A DNA stretch of 18,999 nt, taken from NCBI GenBank assembly GCA_910586665.1, contig CAJUIX010000018.1, positions 1-18,999 on the forward strand, in the 5' to 3' direction. Origin of the DNA: an uncultured Duncaniella sp. GTDB lineage: Bacteria; Bacteroidota; Bacteroidia; Bacteroidales; Muribaculaceae. A program made the translations under genes and the position numbers. Of the stretch, positions 7,969 to 14,995 are shown piece by piece. Under the pieces are notes generated by a model. It was not told the DNA's origin, ran no database searches, and was given only the letters and a program-made list of their open reading frames with translations. Position 1 is the first letter of the stretch. Every line of letters begins with the position of its first letter.

Positions 7969-9657
7969 ATGAATAGAAGTATGGCTGACAGCCTTAACTT
8001 AAACTATAAGCGCCGTCCCACCTGGCCTGTCAGAGTAGGCCGGGTGGAGCTTGGCGGTGACAATCCTGTGCGTCTCCAGTCCATGACCTCTACGAGCACG
8101 ATGGACACTGACGGCTCTGTCGCACAGATTAAGCGCATAGTCGACGCGGGCGGTGAGATTGTCCGTCTGACCGCGCAGGGGGTGCGCGAGGCCGAGAACC
8201 TTGCCGAGATTTCGGCCCGTCTGCGGGCCGACGGTGTCGACACCCCGCTGGTTGCCGACATTCACTTCAATCCACGCGCAGCCTTTGCCGCCGCGTCGAG
8301 AGTGGAGAAGGTGCGCATCAATCCGGGCAACTTTGTCGATCCAGGACGTGTGTTCAAGAAAATTGAATACACCGACGAGGAGTATGCATCGGAGATACAG
8401 AAGATCGAGGAGGGACTCTTGCCTCTGCTCGACATATGTCGTGAACACGGGACGGCATTGCGCATCGGTGTGAACCACGGTTCGCTCTCCGACCGCATTA
8501 TGAGCCGCTACGGCGACACCCCGGCAGGCATGGTCGAGAGCGCTATGGAATTCCTGCGTGTATGCCTCAAGCATGACTTCCGCGACGTGGTTATATCTAT
8601 CAAGGCCTCCAATGTCTGTGTGATGGTTGAGACAGTGCGCCGCCTCGTGGCCGCTATGGATAGCGAGGACATGCACTTCCCGCTCCACCTCGGAGTGACG
8701 GAGGCCGGCGACGCCGAGGACGGAAGAGTGAAGTCGGCTGTCGGCATAGGCTCGCTGCTTGCCGACGGTATCGGTGACACTATCCGCGTGTCGCTCAGCG
8801 AGGAGCCTGAATGTGAAATCCCTGTTGCAGCCTCGATTGTCAAATTTATTGACAGTCTGAAAGATGGTAGGGCCATTGACATGGCCGAACTTCCGTCGGG
8901 CTACGACTGTTTCACTCCTTCGCGCCGCAAGAGCCGCTGGGCCGACAGGGTGCCGCAGGTGGTGGGCCTCGACATCAAGGCTTCGGAGCTGTCCGACGCC
9001 GTGAGGGTGCTCGCCGAAGAGGGGCTTTCCGATGAACTTGCAGCCACTATTGCCGCCAATCCGGCTAAGGTTGTGGTCGTAGGCTCCAATGACCCTAACG
9101 CGATAGGCCATATAAAGAATTTCATCTTCTCGATGATGAACCGTGGGCTTGAAAACCCTGTCGTCCTACATCGCGACTATGCTAAGAAGAGCGAGGAGGA
9201 GATGGTGATTGCAGCTTCGATTGAGCTTGGCTCACTGCTGCTCGCCGGTTTTGCCGACGGTGTTTGGATTGAGTCGGAGACGCTCGACGAGCGCCGCCTC
9301 TCGGAGATTTCACTCAATATCCTCCAGGCCACCCGCCAACGCATATCAAAGACAGAATTTATATCCTGTCCCGGCTGCGGACGCACTCTATACGACCTCC
9401 AGTCGACCCTGCGCGACATCAAGGCCGCTACGTCACACCTCAAAGGTTTGAAAATAGGCGTCATGGGGTGTATTGTTAACGGCCCGGGCGAAATGGCCGA
9501 TGCTGACTATGGCTACGTCGGCGCCGGAGTGGGACGCATCAGTCTCTACAAGGGGAAGGAGTGTATCGAAAAGAATATTCCGACAGAGGAGGCCATAGGG
9601 CGCCTTGTCGAACTGATAAAGGCCAACGGCGACTGGATTGAACCTGATGCGGATTGA
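7969..9657 (+). CDS. ispG: 4-hydroxy-3-methylbut-2-enyl diphosphate synthase (long form)
   Basis: The 562-residue IspG/GcpE converts methylerythritol cyclodiphosphate to HMBPP in the MEP isoprenoid pathway, using a [4Fe-4S] cluster. The N-terminal TIM barrel opens with RVELGGDNPVRLQSMTS. The cluster ligands are C467 and C470 (SCPGCGRT) and C501 (MGCIVNGPGE), with the conserved glutamate E508 next to the last cysteine. It is about 190 residues longer than the E. coli type. The extra middle domain between the barrel and the Fe-S domain is the known long form shared by Bacteroidetes, Chlamydiae and plants. Its last 11 bases overlap the start of ribD. An in-frame ATG at 7981 is an alternative start, but 7969 keeps the close purE spacing. 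Confidence 0.97.
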   Translation: MNRSMADSLNLNYKRRPTWPVRVGRVELGGDNPVRLQSMTSTSTMDTDGSVAQIKRIVDAGGEIVRLTAQGVREAENLAEISARLRADGVDTPLVADIHFNPRAAFAAASRVEKVRINPGNFVDPGRVFKKIEYTDEEYASEIQKIEEGLLPLLDICREHGTALRIGVNHGSLSDRIMSRYGDTPAGMVESAMEFLRVCLKHDFRDVVISIKASNVCVMVETVRRLVAAMDSEDMHFPLHLGVTEAGDAEDGRVKSAVGIGSLLADGIGDTIRVSLSEEPECEIPVAASIVKFIDSLKDGRAIDMAELPSGYDCFTPSRRKSRWADRVPQVVGLDIKASELSDAVRVLAEEGLSDELAATIAANPAKVVVVGSNDPNAIGHIKNFIFSMMNRGLENPVVLHRDYAKKSEEEMVIAASIELGSLLLAGFADGVWIESETLDERRLSEISLNILQATRQRISKTEFISCPGCGRTLYDLQSTLRDIKAATSHLKGLKIGVMGCIVNGPGEMADADYGYVGAGVGRISLYKGKECIEKNIPTEEAIGRLVELIKANGDWIEPDAD

Positions 9658-10609
9658 CGAAAGATATATGCAGCGGGCTCTCGAGCTTGCCCGTCACGGC
9701 GAGCTTGACGCCTCGCCCAACCCTATGGTCGGCGCGGTCATAGTGGATGCCTCGGGCCGGATCATAGGGGAGGGGTGGCATCGCCGTTGTGGCGAGGGAC
9801 ATGCCGAGGTCAATGCTGTCGCTTCCGTCAGTGACAAGTCTATGCTGAAGGATTCGACAATGTATGTGACGCTCGAGCCCTGCTCGCACTATGGCAAGAC
9901 ACCCCCCTGCGCCGAACTGATAGTCAGCATGGGAATCCCCCGCGTGGTAGTAGGTACGCTCGATCCCTTTGCCAAGGTTTCGGGGCGCGGAGTAGCCCGA
10001 CTGGAGGAGGCCGGGGTGGAAGTCGCTGTCGGCGTCCTTGAAAAAGAGTGCCGGGAGCTGAACCGCAAGTTTATGACCGCGCATGGACTTTGCAGGCCAT
10101 ACGTCACGCTGAAGTGGGCGCAGAGTGCCGACGGATTCATTGACGGGCATATATCGACAGCCGTCACGGCGGTAGCCGTCCATAAGCTCAGGGCTATGCA
10201 CGATGCCATACTGATAGGCAGCGGCACGGCTTTGGCCGATAATCCGACTCTGACTACCCGAAACTATGCGGGGAAGTCGCCTATCAAAGTCATTCTCGAC
10301 CGCCGCGGGCGCGTCAGCCGCGATATGGCGCTCTTCGTGGAGGGGGAGACGCTCGTCATGTCAGACTACGACAGTCTCAGCGATGTGATGACACGTCTTT
10401 ATGAGCGCAATGTCACCTCCGTTCTCGTCGAAGGAGGCGCAGAGGTCCTGAAATCATTCCTTGCCGAGGATTTGTGGGACGAGATAAGGGTTGAAGTATC
10501 GTCCGAAAATATTAATGGCAGAATCAAGGCCCCGGTTTTGCCGCAAACAGAGATTATTCCAAATATCGAGACCCTTGATGGTCATAAAATTTTAACATAT
10601 AAGAAATGA
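9647..10609 (+). CDS. ribD: Bifunctional riboflavin deaminase/reductase RibD
   Basis: The ATG at 9647 is chosen over an upstream TTG because MRIDERYMQRALELA matches normal RibD starts; it overlaps ispG by 11 bp. The 320-residue product joins an N-terminal zinc deaminase (HAEVNA at 52-57 with H52/E54; PCSHYGKTPPC with C79 and C88) to a C-terminal NADPH reductase domain (KWAQSADGFIDG, DAILIGSGTALADNPTLT, VLVEGGAEVLKSFL). It carries out the second and third steps of riboflavin synthesis from GTP. The protein is about 40 residues shorter than the E. coli and B. subtilis enzymes. The loss falls in the reductase domain, where the linker after FIDGHIS is short, but the main motifs remain. The stop overlaps the next start (ATGA). 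Confidence 0.95.
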   Translation: MRIDERYMQRALELARHGELDASPNPMVGAVIVDASGRIIGEGWHRRCGEGHAEVNAVASVSDKSMLKDSTMYVTLEPCSHYGKTPPCAELIVSMGIPRVVVGTLDPFAKVSGRGVARLEEAGVEVAVGVLEKECRELNRKFMTAHGLCRPYVTLKWAQSADGFIDGHISTAVTAVAVHKLRAMHDAILIGSGTALADNPTLTTRNYAGKSPIKVILDRRGRVSRDMALFVEGETLVMSDYDSLSDVMTRLYERNVTSVLVEGGAEVLKSFLAEDLWDEIRVEVSSENINGRIKAPVLPQTEIIPNIETLDGHKILTYKK

Positions 10610-11172
10610 ATATACAAAACGCACGAATTGAAGACGCTCCCTTCATCGCCCGCTCTATCATGGCCGCGGTCGGCGATGAAATCTGCCATAATCTGGCAGG
10701 AGAGGCGCACTCGCTTGAAGATGTAGAGAAACTTTTCACCCGTCTTGCCGAGAGGGAGGACAGCCAGTATAGCTATCTGAATACTCTTGCGGCGGTTAAT
10801 GATGAGGGTGAGACTGTCGGAGTCTGTGTCGGCTATGACGGAGCCACGCTCCATGAGCTTCGTAAGGCATTTTTTGAAGAGGTCGAGAAAAGTCTTGGCA
10901 AGAACCTTGAAAATGTCGAGGATGAGACTGATGCGGACGAATTCTATCTCGACACCCTCGCCGTCGACCCTGCTTACCGCGGACGCGGCATCGCTTCCGA
11001 GCTGCTGAAGGCCATGATTGACAGGGCGGCTTCAATCGGCAAGCCTGCCGGGCTGCTCGTGGACAAGGACAACACCCGCGCACGCAGACTTTACGAAAGT
11101 ATAGGTTTCAGGCAGGTGGGCGAGCGTCCGTTCTGCTATGTAATGATGGACCACCTTCAGTTTGTCAAGTGA
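10606..11172 (+). CDS. GNAT-family N-acetyltransferase
   Basis: The 188-residue protein has the GNAT acetyl-CoA site in its C-terminal half: LDTLAVDPAYRGRGIASELL (115-134), with RGRGIA as the pyrophosphate-binding loop. This is followed by DNTRARRLYESIGF (155-168), the usual motif B segment. The N-terminal half (1-110) would form the acceptor side and contains an acidic helix (about 85-112) just before motif A. The substrate is unknown. Its start overlaps the ribD stop by four bases, and its stop overlaps the dacB start in TGATG, so expression is likely coupled to both neighbours. I see no reason to link its function to riboflavin or to peptidoglycan beyond position. Confidence 0.85.
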   Translation: MNIQNARIEDAPFIARSIMAAVGDEICHNLAGEAHSLEDVEKLFTRLAEREDSQYSYLNTLAAVNDEGETVGVCVGYDGATLHELRKAFFEEVEKSLGKNLENVEDETDADEFYLDTLAVDPAYRGRGIASELLKAMIDRAASIGKPAGLLVDKDNTRARRLYESIGFRQVGERPFCYVMMDHLQFVK

Positions 11173-12575
11173 TGAGAGCGCGTGTGTCATTGCGTGCCGT
11201 CATCCTCTCTTTCATAATAGGCTTATCATCCGTCACCTACGCCTTTCCGCTAAAAGTCAATGGTCTGGATACACTACGAACCGCGATTCTTATACGAGAC
11301 CTGCGCTTCGGCCGTGATATCGTGGCCGAGAATATAGACCGACCGCTGATTCCGGCTTCAGTCATGAAGTCGGTGACAGTCGCGTCAATGCTTAACCTTG
11401 CAGATACGGCTGAACGCTTCGTTACGCCTGTCTATGCTGCCGGGACGATACGCGACAGTGTGCTCGACGGCAATATTGTGGTCAAAGTATGCGGCGACCC
11501 TACCATAGAGTCTCAATTCTTCCCTGAGTCCCAAGGTTTTGCCGACAGTATTGTTGCCGGAGTGAAACGTCTCGGGGTGAAAAGCATAAGGGGAAAGGTG
11601 ATTGTCGACGAGTCGGATTTTGCTGACGCCACCACCCCTCCCGGCTGGATGGACGAGGACATACCCTGGTACTATGGCGCGCGTCTGCAAGGGGCTAATT
11701 TCAGAGACAACCGTTTCCGTCTGCGTCTCCCTTCGAAGCAGACCGTCCCTTTCGTGCCCGATTTGAAATTCAAGTATGTGCAGCCCGGGCGTCGCGGTGT
11801 TAAAATCGACCGTAAGGACGGCTCTGAGACGTTCATTGTCAGTGGCAACCCCCGCAGGGGGCTGAGTGATAACTTTGCCACCCCTTATCCCTCAAAGGTC
11901 ATGGGTCATGAGATTACGGCGACCCTCAAGGAGTGCGGCATCAAGGTGGAGAACCTTAGTGTCCGCGCATCGGATGTCACACATATAATATATGAGCACA
12001 AGTCGCCTGTCTTTGCCCAAATTATGCGCAGTCTGATGTTCCGCTCCGACAATCTTATGGCCGAAGGGATGCTCCGGGCCATTTCGCCAGGTGGAACCCG
12101 TAATGACGCCATAAGCGAGGAACTTGCCGTATGGACTATGGCCGGAATCAGCCCACACGGTGTCGAAATCAAGGACGGAAGCGGGCTGTCGAGAGATAAC
12201 CGCCTCACGGCGCGTTTCCTGGGCGACGTCTATGGCTATATGTCACGCGACCTCTTCGGCCGGGACTACACCTCTCTCTTCCCCCGCGCTGGATTCGACG
12301 GGACGATGAAGAATTTCCTTGTAGAGACACCGCTTGCCGGACGCGTGGCCATGAAGACCGGCTCGATGAAGGGTGTGCAGAGCTATGGCGGCTATCTCTT
12401 CGATGAGGATGGTTATCCGACACATCTGATTGTATTTATTGTCAATAACTTCAGATGCAGCCGCGCCACCTTGAAAAAAGATATAGAGCGTTTGTTATTA
12501 GAAAAAATTAATGTAAGTTTGCAATCTCAAAATCAAACAGAAGAGATAGCAATCACACAAGAAACAGATATATAA
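11172..12575 (+). CDS. dacB: D-alanyl-D-alanine carboxypeptidase/endopeptidase, PBP4 family
   Basis: The ATG at 11172 (TGATG overlap with the GNAT gene) is preferred to a GTG three bases upstream. The 467-residue product starts with a signal peptide (RVSLRAVILSFIIGLSSVTYA). It carries the three penicillin-binding motifs of peptidase family S13: S63-V-M-K66 (PASVMKS), S292-D-N294, and K395-T-G397. The DGSGLSR box (335-341) typical of PBP4 is also present. The large insertion between the first and second motifs is usual for this class. It should act in the periplasm, trimming D-Ala or cutting cross-links in peptidoglycan. The last ~25 residues are polar and AT-coded and are probably not part of the fold. 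A promoter for the next gene is embedded there. Confidence 0.94.
   Translation: MRARVSLRAVILSFIIGLSSVTYAFPLKVNGLDTLRTAILIRDLRFGRDIVAENIDRPLIPASVMKSVTVASMLNLADTAERFVTPVYAAGTIRDSVLDGNIVVKVCGDPTIESQFFPESQGFADSIVAGVKRLGVKSIRGKVIVDESDFADATTPPGWMDEDIPWYYGARLQGANFRDNRFRLRLPSKQTVPFVPDLKFKYVQPGRRGVKIDRKDGSETFIVSGNPRRGLSDNFATPYPSKVMGHEITATLKECGIKVENLSVRASDVTHIIYEHKSPVFAQIMRSLMFRSDNLMAEGMLRAISPGGTRNDAISEELAVWTMAGISPHGVEIKDGSGLSRDNRLTARFLGDVYGYMSRDLFGRDYTSLFPRAGFDGTMKNFLVETPLAGRVAMKTGSMKGVQSYGGYLFDEDGYPTHLIVFIVNNFRCSRATLKKDIERLLLEKINVSLQSQNQTEEIAITQETDI
12491..12521 (+). promoter_or_regulatory. Bacteroidetes-type promoter inside the dacB 3' end
   Basis: TTTG at 12491-12494 is followed after exactly 19 bp by TAAGTTTG at 12514-12521 (then CA). 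This is a perfect match to the known Bacteroidetes sigma pattern TTTG-N19-21-TAnnTTTG. Transcription would start near 12527, about 50 bases before the ATG at 12578. The site lies within the dacB coding region, in a locally AT-rich stretch unlike the GC-rich sequence around it. It probably drives the 215-residue protein gene and rsmI. Confidence 0.75.
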
Positions 12576-12577
12576 TT

Positions 12578-13225
12578 ATGAATAACGACATGACAGGACT
12601 GCTGAATCTGGCATACGAGATAGAGGGATTGTTGATGCTCCACATCAACAGAGGTGATGAGGCAGCCCCGGAAATGAAACAGCTTTTGATTTCGAAGGCC
12701 GAGAAGCTGCTCGAAGGGCTCAAGGGTGCATCGGTCATCCCGCCGGCACCCGTAGCACCGGTGCTGAAGACCGTTGTCCCCGCTGAAACCGCCCCGGTCG
12801 AGGCTCCGGCGGCGACCCCGGCAGCGATGGCTCAGGAGGCTCCCGTGGTCGAAACTAAGACCAATGAGGAGGTTGCCGCTGAGGAGGCCGTAGCCGAGAG
12901 CGCCCTCGAAGAGGAGAGGGGAGATGCCGATATGGCTCCTACCGTCAATGACACTCTTGGTAGTGATGTCCAGCCTACTCTCGAGGAAAGACTCGCCCGT
13001 GAGCGCGCAGCCGATATATCAAAGGCCTTCACTCTCAATGATCGTTTCCGCTTCCGTCGCGAGCTGTTCAGAAATTCCGACGAGGAGTTTAAGGAGACAC
13101 TCGAAGTGATAGGCACGATGTCAAACATGGAAGAGGCCGAGGATTATTTCTACAATGACCTCTGCTGGGATTCCGACAAGGAAGAAGTGAAGGAGTTCAT
13201 GGCTGTCGTTGCCAAGCATTTCTGA
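12578..13225 (+). CDS. Conserved Bacteroidales protein of unknown function with Pro/Ala/Glu linker
   Basis: The 215-residue protein has three parts. Residues 1-45 are helical and Leu/Lys/Glu-rich (LLISKAEKLLEGL). Residues ~50-135 form a low-complexity linker of Pro, Ala, Val and Glu (VIPPAPVAPVLK, PVEAPAATPAA), surely disordered. Residues ~140-215 are a compact acidic-aromatic domain beginning SKAFTLNDRFRFRRELF and ending VVAKHF. I recall similar C-terminal segments in other Bacteroidales proteins of unknown function, but cannot name a role. It has no signal peptide or membrane segment, so it is cytoplasmic. It has its own predicted promoter and is followed 35 bp later by rsmI, so the two are probably co-transcribed. 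Confidence 0.85.
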   Translation: MNNDMTGLLNLAYEIEGLLMLHINRGDEAAPEMKQLLISKAEKLLEGLKGASVIPPAPVAPVLKTVVPAETAPVEAPAATPAAMAQEAPVVETKTNEEVAAEEAVAESALEEERGDADMAPTVNDTLGSDVQPTLEERLARERAADISKAFTLNDRFRFRRELFRNSDEEFKETLEVIGTMSNMEEAEDYFYNDLCWDSDKEEVKEFMAVVAKHF

Positions 13226-13260
13226 AACTTCCGCCGGATTTCTGATTACTGATAATTCCA

Positions 13261-13974
13261 ATGGGTAAACTTTACATTGTTCCGACCCCTGTAGGTAACA
13301 TGGCCGACATGACGCCCCGCGCCGTCGAGGTGCTGAAGTCGTGTGACCGAATCTATGCGGAGGACACCCGCACGTCGGGAGTGCTCCTGCGTAATTTCGA
13401 CATCACCACTCCTTGTTCGAGCCACCACAAGTTTAATGAACATTCGACTGTCCGCCCTATCATCGAGCAGTTGCTGGCCGGGGAGACCGTGGCACTTATC
13501 TCCGACGCGGGCACTCCCGGCATAAGTGATCCGGGCTTCCTGCTCACCCGTGAGTGCCGTCGTGAGAATATCGAGGTCGAGACCCTCCCCGGGGCGACGG
13601 CCTTTGTCCCTGCGCTTGTCAATTCGGGTCTGCCGACCGACCGCTTTACTTTCGAGGGCTTCCTGCCCCCGAAGAAGGGGCGTCAGACGCGTATCGAAAA
13701 AATTGCTGCGAGCGACTGCACATCTATAGTCTACGAATCACCTCTGAGACTCGTAAAGACGCTCGAACAGCTTGCCGAGGCCTGCGGCCCGACGCGCCAA
13801 TGCTCCGTGTCGCGCGAGATTTCGAAACTCCACAACACGACCGTCAACGGAACGCTCGAAGAACTCGTGAAATTTTTTGGCGAGAACCAAGCGCGCGGAG
13901 AAATTGTTATAGTTATAGGTGCCCAGGAGGGTGCCGGACCTAAAGTTCATAAGAATAAATTTAAAGATGCTTAA
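13261..13974 (+). CDS. rsmI: 16S rRNA (cytidine(1402)-2'-O)-methyltransferase
   Basis: The 237-residue protein is a SAM-dependent tetrapyrrole-methylase-fold enzyme. Family motifs are clear: LYIVPTPVGNMADMT (4-18), AEDTRTSG (33-40), SHHKFNE (54-60), ISDAGTPGISDPG (80-92), LPGATAFVPALVNSGLP (109-125) and FEGFLPPKKGR (131-141). RsmI adds the 2'-O-methyl group to C1402 in the decoding centre of 16S rRNA. The C-terminal extension of E. coli RsmI is shortened here. It follows the 215-residue protein and precedes the coiled-coil lipoprotein by 27 bp with no terminator in between. Confidence 0.96.
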   Translation: MGKLYIVPTPVGNMADMTPRAVEVLKSCDRIYAEDTRTSGVLLRNFDITTPCSSHHKFNEHSTVRPIIEQLLAGETVALISDAGTPGISDPGFLLTRECRRENIEVETLPGATAFVPALVNSGLPTDRFTFEGFLPPKKGRQTRIEKIAASDCTSIVYESPLRLVKTLEQLAEACGPTRQCSVSREISKLHNTTVNGTLEELVKFFGENQARGEIVIVIGAQEGAGPKVHKNKFKDA

Positions 13975-14001
13975 ACAGAATCACATCAACTATTGAATTT
14001 T

Positions 14002-14880
14002 ATGAAAAAGATTGCAACCATCGCAGTCATCGCGACTGCTATTCTAAGTGCTTGTAACGGAGGTAAACTTCGTGAGGCAGAAGCCCAGAACGAACAGCTT
14101 AAGGGTGATTTGAGAGAGACTCTCGCCACACAGGACAGCCTCCTCGTCCTCGTGAATGACATCTCCGACGGCATGAGCCAGATTAAGGATCTCGAAAAAA
14201 TTATCTCTACTCCGGGTGCGCTTGGCGAATCGGCCTCACGCAAGGAGCAGATTAAAAATGATATGATAGCCATACAGCAGGCCCTCCAGGAGCGCCGCCA
14301 GCGTCTGGATGAACTCGAGAAGAGACTATCCAACACAAGCGGAGAAGCTACCACACTCAAACGCACTATCTCCAATCTCAAAGCCCAGATTGCAGAGCAG
14401 CAGACCGAAATCGGCACCCTAACCAACCAGCTCGCGAGCGCGAATATCAAGATTGAGGAGCTGAGCGCCGCTGTCACCAATCTCAACACTGTCAAGGACT
14501 CACTTTCGACCGACCTTACAGAAGAGCGTGCCCAGAAGGAGGCAGCCGAGGAAGCAGCCATCGCAGCGGCCAACGAGCTTAACACCGTATATTATGCCGT
14601 GGGCACCGGCAAGGAACTGAAGGCAAAGAAAATCCTCGAATCAGGCTTCCTCCGCAAGACCAAGGTGATGAAGGGCGACTTCGACATGAGCTATTTCACC
14701 TCTGCCGACCGCCGCACACTCACAGAGATTCCCACTCACAGCAACAAGGCTAAAATCAAGACCTCGCAGCCCAAGGATTCATATCAGATTGTCGACCAGA
14801 ACGGACAGAAGGTCATCAAGATTACCAATCCTGAAAAATTCTGGCAGCTGTCGAACTATCTCGTGATAGAGGTCGACTGA
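14002..14880 (+). CDS. Coiled-coil lipoprotein, possibly of the Cbp1 collagen-binding adhesin family
   Basis: The ATG at 14002 (MKKIATIAV) is chosen over a TTG at 13993. It gives a lipoprotein signal with the lipobox LSAC, C18 being the lipidated residue. Residues ~22-190 form a long heptad-rich coiled coil (ELEKRLSN, NLKAQIAEQQTEIGTLTNQL). A C-terminal domain of about 100 residues follows (VYYAVGTGKELKAKKIL to SNYLVIEVD). This layout and tail resemble, from memory, the Bacteroides Cbp1-type proteins annotated as collagen-binding glycoprotein adhesins. That function is unproven here. Two D-S-L triplets (45-47, 166-168) fit the Bacteroides O-glycosylation motif D(S/T)(A/I/L/V/M/T). A terminator follows 61 bases after the stop. 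Confidence 0.85.
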   Translation: MKKIATIAVIATAILSACNGGKLREAEAQNEQLKGDLRETLATQDSLLVLVNDISDGMSQIKDLEKIISTPGALGESASRKEQIKNDMIAIQQALQERRQRLDELEKRLSNTSGEATTLKRTISNLKAQIAEQQTEIGTLTNQLASANIKIEELSAAVTNLNTVKDSLSTDLTEERAQKEAAEEAAIAAANELNTVYYAVGTGKELKAKKILESGFLRKTKVMKGDFDMSYFTSADRRTLTEIPTHSNKAKIKTSQPKDSYQIVDQNGQKVIKITNPEKFWQLSNYLVIEVD

Positions 14881-14940
14881 TTTTAGAGGCGGAATCATAC
14901 ATATAAGACTGAACGATTTTTATTTTTTCATACTTACAAT

Positions 14941-14969
14941 ATCGGGGGTATACAACCCCCGATTCTTTT
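14941..14969 (+). terminator. Intrinsic terminator after the coiled-coil lipoprotein gene
   Basis: A perfect 9-bp stem (14941-14949 with 14955-14963), containing five G-C pairs in a row, closes on a five-base loop. It is followed by a T-rich run (TTCTTTTC and then ATTTTTT). It separates the lipoprotein transcript from the pullulanase gene, whose ATG is only 26 bp further on. The promoter of the pullulanase gene is therefore hard to place. I see no clean TAnnTTTG box between 14881 and 14995. Confidence 0.85.
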
Positions 14970-14995
14970 CATTTTTTAACTACCTTTCTAAAATT

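Noticed and set aside
7999..9111. A 370-residue open frame on the minus strand opposite ispG
   Set aside because: It is fully antisense to a gene with clear Fe-S ligands and family motifs. Its product is His/Arg-rich without any recognisable domain, as expected from the mirror of GC-rich codons.
11169..11172. GTG start for dacB at 11169
   Set aside because: The ATG three bases later forms the usual TGATG overlap and gives the same signal peptide.
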